64,000 nucleotides of DNA from Phytopythium helicoides (taxonomy: Eukaryota > Oomycota > Peronosporomycetes > Pythiales > Pythiaceae), in the NCBI GenBank assembly GCA_024867545.1, contig JANFNE010000018.1, forward strand, positions 496,001-560,000, in the 5' to 3' direction. The position numbers and the translations under genes were made by a program. Each line of letters starts with the position of its first letter. Positions within the stretch are counted from its first letter, which is position 1. Shown piece by piece: positions 44,524 through 55,949 of the stretch. Under the pieces are notes generated by a model, which was given only the letters and a program-made list of their open reading frames with translations, was not told the DNA's origin and searched no databases.

Positions 44524-46530
44524 ATGAGCGTGACTTCCGCCTTCATGGAGATGTGTACCCATCGACACATTGAGCGTTGGTCTTTGCTCTCTCGAGACTC
44601 CACGACAACAGCAGAAGCCTCACCTTCGATGCAAACGGCAACCGCAATGACGCCAGACGAAGAAGTCAAGCGACGTGTGCGGGCGCTCACATCATCGGCT
44701 CGAGACGGAGACCAGGGGGTCGTGCAGTTGATGATCAAAGAGGGAGTTGACGTCGACGGCAACGACGACAGCGGAGCTTCCGCGCTCATATGTGTGGCAG
44801 CGTATGGTCACGCGAGCTTGGTCGAGTACCTTTTGGACCGAGGCGCCAACGCGAATCACGTGGGTGCGCACGAATTAACTCCATTACTGACCGCGACGAT
44901 GTGAAGAATCGGGTCTGAAGCTTTGGCCCCTGGAGACAGTTTAGACGTTGTGCGAATCTTGGTGGAGCGCGGAGCAAACGTGAATTTTTCCAGCACACTA
45001 TACAACCTCACTCCATTGATGGCTGCGGTGGAGCGAGGAGATGTGGACGCGGTCAAGTACCTTGTTGAACACGAAGCGAGCATCAACTTTCAGACCATGT
45101 ATGAAGGCGAATTAGTCCTGATGTGCGCTGCCTCTAACGGTAGCCTGGAGGCTGTCCAAGTACTTGTGAGCTGTGGTGCAAATATCGAGCTGTGTGATTT
45201 CTCTGACATGACAGCAGTAATGCATGCGGCAGAGTGGGGACATTTGCCCATTGTCAAGTACCTCATCGATCTTGGAGCTGCGACACAAAGCGACAGCGAG
45301 AATATCATGCAGTACGCTGCCTCAAGCGGAAGTCTGCCACTCATTCAGTACTTGGTATAAAGAGAAGAAAGCGTGAATGCCGTATCTAATTCGGATCAAA
45401 GTCCGCCTTTGTTTGCAGCTGTCGACTCTGGTCAACTCGAATCGGTGCGTTACCTTATCGCCAGAGGAGCAGATAGCGATGCAACGTCCAGCGATGGCGA
45501 AACAGCATCGATAAGAGCTGCTGCGCCTCTCATGGGAGCTGCAGGGAGCGGAAGTCTTGCTGTGGTTCAATACCTCGTCAGCCAGGGTGTTGACATTCAC
45601 ACCGTCGACTTCCTTGGGCACTCTGCGCTATTTCACGCGGCAAGTAAAGGCTATGTGATCCTGGTGGAGTATCTCGCTGATATCGGATCCAGCGTATATG
45701 CGACAGATATTCACATGAAAGCACCAATTACGATTGCTGCGAGTCAAGGCCATTTGGAGGTCGTGAAGCAGCCCGTTGCATCTGGGAGTGATGTAAGTTT
45801 CACCTACGACGCGTGGTACTCTGTGTTGAGTTTTGTGCTTGCCAGGGAAATGCGACAAGCTCACTTCGATTTACTACGCTTTCTAAGTGATTCCGGGGTC
45901 AACGGGATCGCTGGCTTTCCACGAGATAATCTCGAACGGGTCATTCGATACGATGCAAATGACCATTTCTCCTACAATGACAGCGACTCAGAAGCAATAC
46001 CATCCGAAATGGAGTTGCATCGGTTGATCCCGTTGCTGCAGCTGCTGACACAACTGGGGGAAGACGTGAACTCAAGGATGAGTCATGGTGAGACTCCTTT
46101 GATAAGAGCAATCAGATTTGGACGCTTCGGTGTCGTACAATTATTGCTCGAACGTGGAGTCGATATCACTATCGCTGCGCATAACGGCATGACAGCTCTA
46201 CACTATGCGACTAAGAGTTGTGTGGCACGTATACTTCCATTGCTGATAAGATATGGAGCAAGCATCAACGCCCCGAACAAATCCGGTAAAACACCTTTAA
46301 TGGTTGCTTGTGGGAGCAAAGCTCACGATCAGAAGACAGTCGACTTTCTCATACGTCATGGTGCAGAGATCAATGCCAAGGACAAATATGAAAGAAGTGC
46401 AATGATGATCGCATGTGGCTGCAGCGATTTGAATGCTGATATTGTGAAGTTCCTTGTAAATCGCGGTGCTCGCCTCGAAGAAGTGGATAAATACGGCTGG
46501 GTCTGGCTTCTGATCGTGACCACAAATTGA
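44524..46530 (+). pseudogene. Ankyrin-repeat gene with two in-frame stop codons
   Basis: One continuous frame from ATG 44524 (MSVTSAFMEM) to the stop at 46530 encodes about fifteen ankyrin repeats, but TGA at 44902-44904 and TAA at 45358-45360 interrupt it. Repeats continue in the same frame straight after each stop (DSLDVVRILVERGANVN; LFAAVDSGQLESVRYLIARGAD). Unlike the other damaged genes here, the lesions are substitutions rather than indels, so real pseudogenisation is the simplest explanation. The repeats are more diverged than those of the gene at 33583. A stretch at about 45790-46010 (DVSFTYDAWYSVLSF...) is not ankyrin-like. Confidence 0.75.
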
Positions 46531-46805
46531 TCTCGAGCTTCTTGGCTGAGCAAATTGCATCCTCAGAAAGGATGGTCGTGTGAAGTGAAACCCGCTATCA
46601 AAATTCAGACTTTCCAAAGCAAAATCTGGGGTGACGTATTTGGAGGCGAATGCATTGCAAAACCCTCGTAAAAAATTTTCACTGCGCAACACCTCACAAC
46701 ATGCAAAATATGGACGCAAGATTCTTGAATGAACCGGGCATCCCTGGCTCCAAATAAGATACAGAATGCTCGGCCTAAAATAACTGGACGCCATGTGCAT
46801 CGTTC
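46531..46805. other. Spacer between ankyrin pseudogene and unknown gene
   Basis: 275 bp with no gene seen; carries the presumed promoter of the next gene. Confidence 0.4.
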
Positions 46806-47879
46806 ATGAGCATGGTGCTGAGCTCACAAGACGAGTCCAAGATGGACGAACGCATGGATACATCAACTTCTGGAGAGGATGCTCCTTCGGTGAGCTCTGG
46901 TAGTGGATCACTAGCACGATCGCTGTTCACCAGAAGCCAACCGCTGACAACATTAAGCGAGGAAAGTCGGGGAAACGAAGATATTGACGACGACGAAATC
47001 GACAGCGCCTCAGGGCCAGAGTCGCCGGTAATTCATGGTATAGCTGCGGGAAATGAGGTTTGTGGGATCAAAGCAGAGCACGAAGAGCGTGAGGACACAT
47101 CTTTCGACGCTATGCTTCGAAGTGTACGAACAGACATTTCACTGCTAGCGCTGTCAACTACTGATCTCACATCTACCAAGCTTAGCCTCGTGCGCGACGC
47201 TCTTCACGACGCTGCATTGCTTCGTGCAGACCGCCAGCAAGACGATGAGGACGCACAGTCTCCCATTTCTGCCATTACAGATGTAGATCGATTACGGGTG
47301 TTGATCGCAGTCGATATCCTACGGCTGCTGATTGAGCGATTCCACCATCACGATGTGAAGTCTACCGTCGAAGAAGCTGTTCGAGAAAGATATTCCTTCA
47401 CAGCTGCATCCACTGGGGTGGCTGCACTGGCCAAGGCACCTACAGTGCTAACTACTCACAACATCACTGAGGTGGTGCTCACTGCGCGTCAACATCTCAT
47501 GGACCAATTTGGGCACCAGAATATTGCTTGCTGTTCCATTTCAAATTCGCCAAAGCCACGACTTGAGCTTGTTTTCCCGACCCGCATCCTCCACACAACG
47601 CCATCCTCACTGTCCAAACGATTGCCAGCCTCGAGCGTCCAAGCATCAACGGCTGGGTCTGCTCGGCACCCTGTGAGCATCCTTGCTAGGGACGGTGACC
47701 ACGTACTAATGCAAGAGCGACTCGCTAGGTACGAGCACCGCGGGCAATCACCCGTCAAGGGGTCCGTGCTACGCGTCCGTCGAGACGGAACGGATGTGAC
47801 CGATGCAGCTGCCAAGCGCCGCAGTCGAGCACTTGAGTACGCGGCCACTCGGCAGCGGCCACTAGCTGCCCAGCTCTAG
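46806..47879 (+). CDS. Hypothetical protein, 357 residues
   Basis: Single exon from ATG 46806. The first 100 residues are Ser/Glu/Asp-rich and look disordered. A region of predicted helices follows (TSFDAMLRSVRTDISLLALSTTDL, DRLRVLIAVDILRLLIERFHHHDVKSTVEEAV). The C-terminal third is basic and Ser/Arg-rich (SVLRVRRDGTDVTDAAAKRRSRALEYAATRQRPLAAQL). No signal peptide or membrane segment. I do not recognise the family. Clean frame and normal codon use support a real gene. Confidence 0.62.
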   Translation: MSMVLSSQDESKMDERMDTSTSGEDAPSVSSGSGSLARSLFTRSQPLTTLSEESRGNEDIDDDEIDSASGPESPVIHGIAAGNEVCGIKAEHEEREDTSFDAMLRSVRTDISLLALSTTDLTSTKLSLVRDALHDAALLRADRQQDDEDAQSPISAITDVDRLRVLIAVDILRLLIERFHHHDVKSTVEEAVRERYSFTAASTGVAALAKAPTVLTTHNITEVVLTARQHLMDQFGHQNIACCSISNSPKPRLELVFPTRILHTTPSSLSKRLPASSVQASTAGSARHPVSILARDGDHVLMQERLARYEHRGQSPVKGSVLRVRRDGTDVTDAAAKRRSRALEYAATRQRPLAAQL

Positions 47880-48148
47880 TGGCTTTGGGGTCTGCGATGG
47901 ATCATCACAATGCAGATGCGCACAAAGTGGTGGCGCATGTTGAAGCGGAATGGCTACAGTTGTTGACCCTTTCATCTGGGAAAAACACATTTTAGCCAAT
48001 AAAATCTCGTTAAACCATCCATTCTTGACCCTTTCGTCCACATACTGAGGCCCAGTCAACGCGGTCGCCACGTGGTGGGGACTAAAGCTGTCACAGTTCC
48101 AAGCGGCCACAGCTTGATCCGCAGCTCATCCGCAGCGTCCGCAGCCTC
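47880..48148. other. Intergenic upstream of FAM241-like gene
   Basis: 269 bp, no gene; TCCGCAGC-type repeats begin at its end and run into the coding region. Confidence 0.4.
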
Positions 48149-48595
48149 ATGGTCCACATTATCAACGGCGAGATCGTGCCGGACGACGACCCGCGGGTCC
48201 GCGCGCGCTTCCAGCCGCCGTCCACAGCGTCCGCGTCCGCGCGGATGGGCGGCTTCGGGGCTCCGTCCGCGGCGTCCACAGCTGGTCCGCAGCCCGCGGC
48301 CGCGGCCGCCGCGGCGTCCCCACTGGCGGGGCTGTCCAGGCAGCTGGGGCTCGAGGGCTCCGTCCACATGCCGGCCGTGCGCGCGCTCGGGCTGCCGGCG
48401 CGGCCCGTGGCCAAGATCCACCTGGCGCTGGCCGCGCTGCTCGTGCTGCTCTTCGGCTGGCGCGCGCTCGTGGCCATCGCCTTCGCCTACTTCGTGTCCT
48501 CACAGCAGCCCGCGGCCCCGGCCGGTCCGCAGCCACCGGCTGGTCCGCAGCCTCCGGCCGCGCGGCCGAAACGCGGCGGCTTTGGCTCGTTATGA
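48149..48595 (+). CDS. FAM241-like (DUF4605) small membrane protein
   Basis: The 148-residue protein starts MVHIINGEIVPDDDPRVRARFQPP, the N-terminal signature of the FAM241A/B family. A Ala/Gly/Pro-rich linker, the conserved SPLAGLSRQLGL segment and one membrane-spanning helix (KIHLALAALLVLLFGWRALVAIAFAYFV) follow. The C-terminus is Pro/Gly-rich (PAGPQPP repeats). The family is poorly understood; human members are endomembrane proteins. Single exon; the start is fixed by the family signature. Confidence 0.85.
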   Translation: MVHIINGEIVPDDDPRVRARFQPPSTASASARMGGFGAPSAASTAGPQPAAAAAAASPLAGLSRQLGLEGSVHMPAVRALGLPARPVAKIHLALAALLVLLFGWRALVAIAFAYFVSSQQPAAPAGPQPPAGPQPPAARPKRGGFGSL

Positions 48596-48757
48596 ACGGG
48601 AGGTGGTGCAGGCGTCCGCAGTGGGGACGAGTCGTAATATACAGCGTTTTGCGTGGGGACGGTCCGCTGTGCGGATCCACGATGTGGACGAGCGCTCCAG
48701 CGTCAGATTGATCCATTTCAACATGATAAATACAATTGAGTACAGCTACGAGTGCGT

Positions 48758-50050
48758 CTAGCTCGAGAGGAAGGCGTCTAGGTCCTCGCTGCTCACGGTG
48801 GAGCTGGTGGACGCCCAGGAGAAGCGCGTCTTGCTCAACACGCGCGTCATGGAGCGCGCCACGGCCTCGCCGAGTGACGAGCGCCGCGGACCCACGTCCA
48901 GAGCCACCGCGGGCTTCTCCGCGCGGCAGGTGGCCTCGCTGTGGATGTAGTGGTCGAAGAACGGGTGCATGGCGACCTGCTCGAGCGTCGGCCGCCTCCT
49001 GGGGTCCACGCATAGCATGCTCGCGAGCAGGTCCCTGGCGGCTGCGGACAGCTCGGCGTCGCTTGGGAACCACTTGCGCAGCAGCAGCCGCAGCCCGCTG
49101 TGCTCGGTCTCGTCCGTGTCTCCGTCCGCGATTGTCCTGAAGTGCGCGTCGGTCGTGGCTGGGACCCGCATGAGCGGCGCGCCTGTGAGCATGATGCAGA
49201 GCAGCACGCCGAGCGACCACACGTCGGCCGCGAACGTGTCCACAGCGTCCTCGGCCGCGAACACCTCTGGCGCCATGTACCAGGTCTTGCCGATGCGGCC
49301 GGCGGGAGCGGGCTTGTCCGCGCGGATGGCGAGCCCAAAGTCGCCCAGGTAGCAGCAGTCGCTCTCATCGTCACCGGGGCCGAAGCCCGCGTTGGCCTTG
49401 CGCGTGAGCATGACGTTCTCGAGCGAGATGTCGCGGTGCGCGAGTCCCTGGCGCTTCATCTCGAGCAGCGCGCGCACCACGTCACCCAGGTACAGCCTCG
49501 CGGTCCTCTCTGGCAGGCGGCCCTCGCCGCTGGGGTGCGAGCGCACGGTGTCGAACAGGTCGCCGCGCTCGCAGAAGGGGAAGACAAGGAAGAGCGAGCC
49601 GCGGCACGAGATCTCCTCGCGCAGCAGCAGCAGGTTGCGCGAGTCCAGCGGGTCGCGCTCGTCCGCGCGCGCGTCTCCGTGGAGCGCGAGCCCGGCCACG
49701 AGCGACGAGTGGACGGCGCGCTCGCGGTCCAGGTCTTCAGCCACATGGACGCCACGCTCCAGCGTCCGCTTGGCGCGCGCGCTGGCCACGTCCACGCGCT
49801 TGACAGCCACGGGCAGGCGCGAGCGGCGGTCGACGCAGAGCAGCACCTCGCCGAAGAGCGCGGGCGCCAGCGAGCGCACGAGCTCCAGGTCGCCCAGGCG
49901 CGCGGACGAGGACCTCGCGACGCGCTTGCGGGCGGCCGGCGGGTGCGGACGCGCGGCGGACGGCGTGGACGGTGGCGGGGACGCAGGCGACAGCGTGCAG
50001 TGCTTGATTGACGCCACCAGCGCGTCCATGTAGGCGCGCAGCGGAGCCAT
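48758..50050 (-). CDS. Serine/threonine kinase with HRDISLEN catalytic loop
   Basis: The 430-residue protein starts at ATG 50050 (MAPLRAYMDALVASIKH). The N-lobe has PALFGEVLLCVDRRSRLPVAVKRVDV, with no typical Gly-rich loop. The catalytic loop is GLAHRDISLENVML, followed by YLGDFGLAIRAD and GKTWYMAPEVFAAED, then DVWSLGVLLCIMLTGAPLM and a short Ser/Thr-rich tail. The HRD-x-SLEN loop and the large inserts match an oomycete-expanded CAMK-like group. It is paralogous to the gene at 51183-52532, in the same orientation with 1.1 kb between them. Substrate unknown. Extremely G+C-rich, so the complementary strand is open too. Confidence 0.88.
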   Translation of the reverse strand: MAPLRAYMDALVASIKHCTLSPASPPPSTPSAARPHPPAARKRVARSSSARLGDLELVRSLAPALFGEVLLCVDRRSRLPVAVKRVDVASARAKRTLERGVHVAEDLDRERAVHSSLVAGLALHGDARADERDPLDSRNLLLLREEISCRGSLFLVFPFCERGDLFDTVRSHPSGEGRLPERTARLYLGDVVRALLEMKRQGLAHRDISLENVMLTRKANAGFGPGDDESDCCYLGDFGLAIRADKPAPAGRIGKTWYMAPEVFAAEDAVDTFAADVWSLGVLLCIMLTGAPLMRVPATTDAHFRTIADGDTDETEHSGLRLLLRKWFPSDAELSAAARDLLASMLCVDPRRRPTLEQVAMHPFFDHYIHSEATCRAEKPAVALDVGPRRSSLGEAVARSMTRVLSKTRFSWASTSSTVSSEDLDAFLSS

Positions 50051-51182
50051 GGCGGCGCGGTCTCTCGGACAATTCGGTAGTGACGGACGGCCGCGGCGGC
50101 CCACACCCGCATATGCGCAGGGAGAGTTTGAATTTTCCGCCTTCCGCAGTGGAAAAAGCTACCGTACGGAGGGTGGTATACAAACTTCAAGGTGTGCGCG
50201 CCGAAGGGGCAGCGCGGGAGTCTACGGTACAAACAGGAAAACGCGCGTGCAGCATGGATCCCACCGCCAGCGATCCACCCAGCACCATGGTTCTTGGACT
50301 GGACAGCAGTGGTTTGGATCCACTAGGAAGATACCGACGAAACGGCGCGGAATGTACTCGTACGGTAGCTTTCGCTCGCCCCACGCGCTCTCTGCTCGCT
50401 CATGGCGGTCGCGGTGGTGGCTGGATGCCGCGGATGCGCCGTGGGTGACCACCGTCACCTCCATGGTGCAAGGCGAGGGCTGCGCGATAGATGCATAGAC
50501 ACTCTGGGGCCAACTCAGGACCCAGCTCCCTCACATCGGAGGGAACTTGCCGCCGCCGTCAGAAGGCCCAGCCGCCGCGCTGGCTGATTTATCTGCGCTG
50601 GCGAGTGCCACGGTGCGGAGAAGATTGGGATTGTTGATGCGAGAAGGAGAAGGCCGCGCGTCTCGCATGGTGTTCCGCGACCGCCGCGAGGAACGGATCG
50701 CGCCAGAGAACGCGCCGCTCGCATCATTTTACGCCACCTTTGAGTCCGACGGACGGAGGGAGGAAGTACCGTGGTGCACGGTTCAGAACGGACCGACTAC
50801 ACAGTGATGGACGGACGCAAGGTGGATGGACCAGCTCGGCGAGCCGCCGTCGTCGCCGCCGCCGCCTTCAGGTGTCTCCGCCCATGGCGCTCCCGTCGAT
50901 GGATGTAGCGGAGCGGTGACTAAGGGCGGCTTGAGCTCACGCCACGCGCGGTGAGCGGGTCTTGATCCTGAGCTATCGCCACCGTCGAGACCTCGGCGTC
51001 GTACTGTAGACGCCGTAGAAGCATTGCAACGCGACCGCAATGCGCTAGGAAGAAAGAGGTCAGGGTGTCGTCTAAAGCAGTCGGCCGTTGATTTACTTTT
51101 ACATTCGCGTCGCCTACAACTACACTTTTTAACTTTATGATACTTGGTCGTCTAGGAGGAATGGTAAATAGTCGGAGGGCGC
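50051..51182. other. Intergenic with TACNGTA palindromes
   Basis: No supported gene. Contains TACNGTA sites at 50160, 50223, 50361 and 51002. ORFs at 50008-50498 have no domain. Confidence 0.55.
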
Positions 51183-52532
51183 TTAGGCCGCGGCGCCGAG
51201 GCGGCCGAGCTCCACGCGGCCCTCGCGCGTGTCGATGGTGATGGTGCTGCCGCGGTGCGCGCGCTCGCTGTGGTGTTCGTCGGCGAGCTGGCGCTGGCCG
51301 CCGCGGCGGAAGAGCAGGCGGCCGAGCTTGGCGAAGAAGATGCGCGTGCGGCTCATCTGGAAGTGCGCGCGCGAAAAGGCGAGCGTGGAGAAGCTGCCGC
51401 GGTTGCGGCGGCTCGAGAGCAGCAGGCGACGCTGCAGGTCCTTCTCGGCCGCCAGGTCCAGCTTACGCGCGGCCGAGTCGCCCTCGCCGCGGTAATCACG
51501 CTTGCAACGCGCCTTGTAGTGCGACAGGTAGTGCTGCATGGTCTGGTACGTCACGCTGCTCGTGGTCGAGTCGATGGTGCACGACGTCGCGTCCGTGGCC
51601 TCGTGCTCGGTCTCGGCGTGCTCGCTCTCGACCGCGTCCTCGGCGTGCTCGTCCTCCTCGGGGGCGAGCTCCTTGAGGAACGGGTGCGCAAGCACCTCGT
51701 CCATCGTGGCACGCGCCTCGGCGTCCACGCGGATCATGCGCGAGAGCAGGTCGAGCGCGTCCTCGGGGAGCGAGTCGGTGAGGTCCCAGCGGTCGATAAG
51801 CGCGCGCACGCCCTCGCTGGCGATGAGGCGGAAGCGCGCGTCAGCGGCTGAGGCGCGCTCGACGGGCGGTGCACCGACCAGCATGATGAAGAGCATGACG
51901 CCGAGCGACCAGACGTCGGCCTTGGTGGCGACGTATCCCTCGGCGGGGACGGCGACGACCTCCGGCGCCATGTAGAACATCTTGCCAACGGTCTCGTGCG
52001 CGTTGGCGTCAGTGGAGCAGGCGAGGCCGAAGTCGCAGACCTTGCAGGCGTCGTCGTTGTCGACGAGCACGTTCTCGAGCGACAGGTCGCGGTGCGCGAA
52101 GCCCATCGAGTGCACAAAGCTGACGCCGCGCGCGATCTGGCGCACGTACTTGCGCGTGGTTTCGATCGGCAGCGTGCCGTCGTCGGCGCCGTTGCTGACG
52201 ATCTCGTAGAGCTCGCCGCGCGCGCAGAAGTCCGAGACGAGGTACAGGTAGCCGTCGAACTCGATCTCGTCGCGCAGCACGAGCACGTGCGGGTGGCCGC
52301 CGGCCGCGCGGAAGCGGCGCCCCAGCGCGCGCTCGAGCGCCACGTCCTCGCGCACGGCCTTGCCGCTGGCGAGCGTGCGCTGCGCCTTGGCCGCGGCCAT
52401 CTGCACGCGCTTGACGGCCACCAGCGCGCCGCCCGAGGGCTTGTGCGCGCACAGCAGCACGTCGCCGAAGAGCGCCGGCGCGAGGCGCTTCTGGATGACA
52501 TAGTCGTCGAGCTTGCCCGCTGCTGCTGCCAT
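51183..52532 (-). CDS. Serine/threonine kinase with HRDLSLEN catalytic loop
   Basis: The 449-residue protein starts at ATG 52532 (MAAAAGKLDDYVIQKRLAPALFGDVLLCAHKPSGG). Kinase motifs are LVAVKRVQM, GFAHRDLSLENVLVD, VCDFGLACS, GKMFYMAPEVVAVPAEGY and DVWSLGVMLFIMLVGAPP. After an acidic run (EEDEHAEDAVESEHAETEHEATDA) comes a basic tail with LLLSSRRNRGSFSTLAFSRAHFQM. It shares the PALFG(D/E)VLLC and kinase body of the upstream neighbour, so the pair arose by tandem duplication. Probably cytosolic signalling; no signal peptide or membrane segment. Confidence 0.9.
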   Translation of the reverse strand: MAAAAGKLDDYVIQKRLAPALFGDVLLCAHKPSGGALVAVKRVQMAAAKAQRTLASGKAVREDVALERALGRRFRAAGGHPHVLVLRDEIEFDGYLYLVSDFCARGELYEIVSNGADDGTLPIETTRKYVRQIARGVSFVHSMGFAHRDLSLENVLVDNDDACKVCDFGLACSTDANAHETVGKMFYMAPEVVAVPAEGYVATKADVWSLGVMLFIMLVGAPPVERASAADARFRLIASEGVRALIDRWDLTDSLPEDALDLLSRMIRVDAEARATMDEVLAHPFLKELAPEEDEHAEDAVESEHAETEHEATDATSCTIDSTTSSVTYQTMQHYLSHYKARCKRDYRGEGDSAARKLDLAAEKDLQRRLLLSSRRNRGSFSTLAFSRAHFQMSRTRIFFAKLGRLLFRRGGQRQLADEHHSERAHRGSTITIDTREGRVELGRLGAAA

Positions 52533-55500
52533 GTGGAGTGTGTCTGTGTCTAACTGTGGTGGGGATGCAATGGCGAGGCGCGGGGATCTACGGTATGACG
52601 CGACCCACAGCGGGGGCGGGCGTCTGCCGACGGGTGAAAATTCAAGACTGACCCCGTTGCCGTCGAGCCGGCAGGGCATGGCCGGACGTTGACGTCCGTC
52701 GGCCGGTCGAGGATTTTACGGAACCTAATTTCATACAGAGAGTACGGTACAATTAGCGCGCGGCGCGCGATGGGGAGGTGAGCGTCGCGCGGTCGCTCGG
52801 GCATACAATTGCCAAGTCACGCCCTGCTCGAACGACCCGTCGAGCACCGCGCACTTGGTTTCTCTATGTGCGATTTTTCTCACGGCGGACGGCCCGTCGC
52901 TGCGCCCCAACTTGCCATCACACGTTGCGTCCAAAGACGGGACGTCAATGTACGTATCATACGGTTGCTCTCTGCGCATACAAAGCGCAAGATGGCGGAA
53001 CGAGCGGACGGCGGAGCTTGGAGCTCCTTACTGTACGCGAGGCTCCCGTGTCCGCTCGTGCTCCGCGCGCTCGTGGTCGTCGGGGAGCAATGCGAGCACC
53101 AATGCACCAAGCCGAAAAAACTGTGGACGGACGCGCTGCACCAGCCCAAGAGCACGGCGCCGACAACGGCACGACCGACAAACAACCGCGTGACCAGAGT
53201 GGATTTTGGTTTAATCGCGGCGTGAGGCGAGGCGAGGCGAGGCGACGAGCGAGCGAGCTGCCGTTTTGTTGCACTCGGATTCACCGGTGGCTCCAGGCAG
53301 AGATACTGCCGGCACCTTCCACCTACATACATACCTTCCTGCTTACGGCTGGCGCGATCAAGGAGGCAGACCGCAAATCTTTTGCCCGGCGCTCTTGTTC
53401 GAAAATGCGCGTTCGCGGCGATTTACAGTATCACTCACTCACTGCTGCATTGGGACAGCCAGAATCTCGCGAGGACAGCCTCGCTGCTGTCGCTGGCAAC
53501 CCCCACACACACACACACACCCAGCACTCACGGCGTCCCAAGAGGCACCATGTACATCCGGTTCTCCGAGGCACGGCCCATCCTGGATCGTTGGACTTGT
53601 TTTCACTATGCCGCCATCGATTTGCTGACCCGCTGGAGTCTTCGCGGAACGCGATTTGCATGCGTTCTGAGTTTTTGGAAATTGATACGCTGTATCCTAC
53701 AGCGTTACGGCCCGGATACCGCCGTCCTACAGTGCGAATTGCGACCGTGTCGAAATGGTTCACTGTCAAAAGTGAACCTACCTACCGAAAACGTTCAACG
53801 TCGACTGCAACCAGTTCAAGCTCACGCCGCATTGTGACACGCCTGGACGCTTGACGCGCTCGGCTCCGCGCTCCCACTACACTCGTCACGCGCGGCAGTG
53901 CATGTAGCCTGCACGCCCGTCCGTCCTCCTCAGCGCGCCTCCATCATCTACGGTACAGTACGGGCCGCCGCCGTCGTCCGCTCGTGAGCGCTCCTGTCGC
54001 TGGCGTCGCCGCATTGCGCCAGTCATCGCCTTGCGTGTACAGTACACCGCAGTCGATGACACTCCACTTGACGCGGGTCACAGAGCGTGGGGTCGACGTC
54101 TCCGGTCCGTTCCAGGCCGCCGGCTGGAGATGCGCCCGCGAGCCGAAAAGTGAAGGTGGATATGCTTGCGGCGAGCTGCTGGGCTCGCTGGCCAGGATGG
54201 ATGGCTGGATGTGCCCACTCATCTCTTCCCATCCTTGCGGCCGGTCGCCACCGCCAGCAGTTGGGCGCTCAACGGCCCCAAACGCTCCATGCCTGCCCGA
54301 GACGGCCACCAGCGAGAGCGGAGCGTTGCGTTGAGGCCAGCGTGGCGCTCCGGCCGTCGGCAGCAAAATTTTGGCCATCGGCCGGTCGCGCTACGCTAAC
54401 CGGTCATGAGTCAATCGACGAGGTGATCCGACTGGGCGGCAGGAGCTCCAGCCGGGGGCTCGGAACGCGCTCGGATCCGCTTCCACCCGGCCACGCGTCC
54501 ACGCAGGAAGCCACGAGCCATACAGATGCAATTCAGCGATCTGCTGGACTGGGACACGCTCGCCGGCGATGGCTGCACCCGGGGTCAGCATCGTTGAGGA
54601 GGACCCTGCGACCTCCCGAGCTCCAGCTTCGAGTGACGTCGGGTGCGACATTAGCGGCGGACGGTACAGCCCGCAGCGAAATGATGCATTCACCTCGCCG
54701 CAAAGATCGGATCGCCTGTCGAGCCCGAGCTTTGTTGCGTCACATGAACCTTTGGGGGTGCTCCTCCCCCCCCACGCGTACGTCAGCGTCTCACCGCCAG
54801 CCAGGCAGCCAATCAGTCAGGCGCTCCGCACCGCTTGGAGACCGATCCTCCCCGCCGAATCTTGCTGCAACGAGCTCGGCCAGCGACGCTCCGACGTCGG
54901 CCGCGTGGCGCACCGCACGTCGAGCAAGAGCATGAGCGATGCAACGTGGCAGCAGCAGCGGCAGCAGCGGCGGCGCAGCGGCTCCGCAACAGAAGTGTCC
55001 ATTGACGCGGATCGCCCACGGTACGTCCACATGGCTTCACTTTCGTGGCGCTACCTTCGCGCAACATTTTTTACGTCGTCCTCGTAAAAAGACCAAAGCC
55101 GTAATTACGATATTTCCGAGCGCGAGCGTTTGGGTGGCTCGGAAGCGATGGGCAGCTCCGTCATTCGCCTCCACGTCAGTCAGTCGCACTTGAGCCTCCG
55201 CGTCCCGACCTCGACCTCCGCCGCTTCTTCCTGGGCTTTTTTTTTCGTCGAGAAGCGAGCCCGCTGCGTGTGTGTTGACCGATGCATGTTGGTGTGTGGC
55301 CCGCGCGCGTTCCGGTGATGTCCTGATCTTTTGATTTGGAATTACCGTCCGAACTCGCATGAGGATACCAATGGCTGTTTGCTGAGGAACGCTGCTTCAC
55401 GTGCATATCTGCGTTTTGCGTGTGCTACATGTTGGTGCCGCGGGGAGGAGCCTAGGTGATGAATAGCTTCATCATTCTGACACCTCTTGTATGAGTGTCC

Positions 55501-55949
55501 GCCGGCTCGAGTTCGCACCGCGTGCAGCTTGGGCTTGGACGCGTTGAGCAGAATCACGCTACAAAACTCTGATACGCTCCTCTCCTCTCCACACCTTCTG
55601 CATGTCGACGTCGCATGCAGGCGTCGGCTGTGCGTCCTGAAAGTATGTTCCGTGACGAGACACAAACTCAAATCATATAACTTTCGTTCTTCCGAGCAAC
55701 TCGTGCGGAGACGTCCACTCCGAGAACATACACCTCCGCAACCTGCATCTGTAGCTCGCATTCGTTCATTCCGAAGGACACCACCATCCATCACTTTGAC
55801 GTTCGGATGCCCAATTTGTTGTTGAAAAAAAAAAAAGCTGCGTTCCTGGTTTTTCCATGCTCGCTCCCGATCCGATGGTATACAACTTGCAATATAAAAA
55901 ATCTCGCACCCAGCCGCACGGTGCCACGTCGCCACTTGCAGACCGGCCC
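52533..55949. other. 3.4-kb gene-free region with TACNGTA sites
   Basis: I find no supported gene. ORFs occur on both strands (for example 52778-53854 plus) but have Arg/Ser/Thr-biased arbitrary composition and no motifs. TACNGTA palindromes sit at 52589, 52743, 53424, 53949, 53954 and 54038. G+C drops toward 55300-55900, where the GRASP promoter should lie. Confidence 0.5.
53503..53521. repeat. (CA)n microsatellite
   Basis: An uninterrupted run of CA dinucleotides in non-coding DNA. Confidence 0.9.

Noticed and set aside
48162..50232. Long antisense ORFs across the kinase and FAM241 genes
   Set aside because: High G+C keeps complementary frames open; the sense frames have clear family motifs.
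52778..53854. 358-residue plus-strand ORF
   Set aside because: No motif, arbitrary composition, competing ORFs on both strands and a CA microsatellite inside it.
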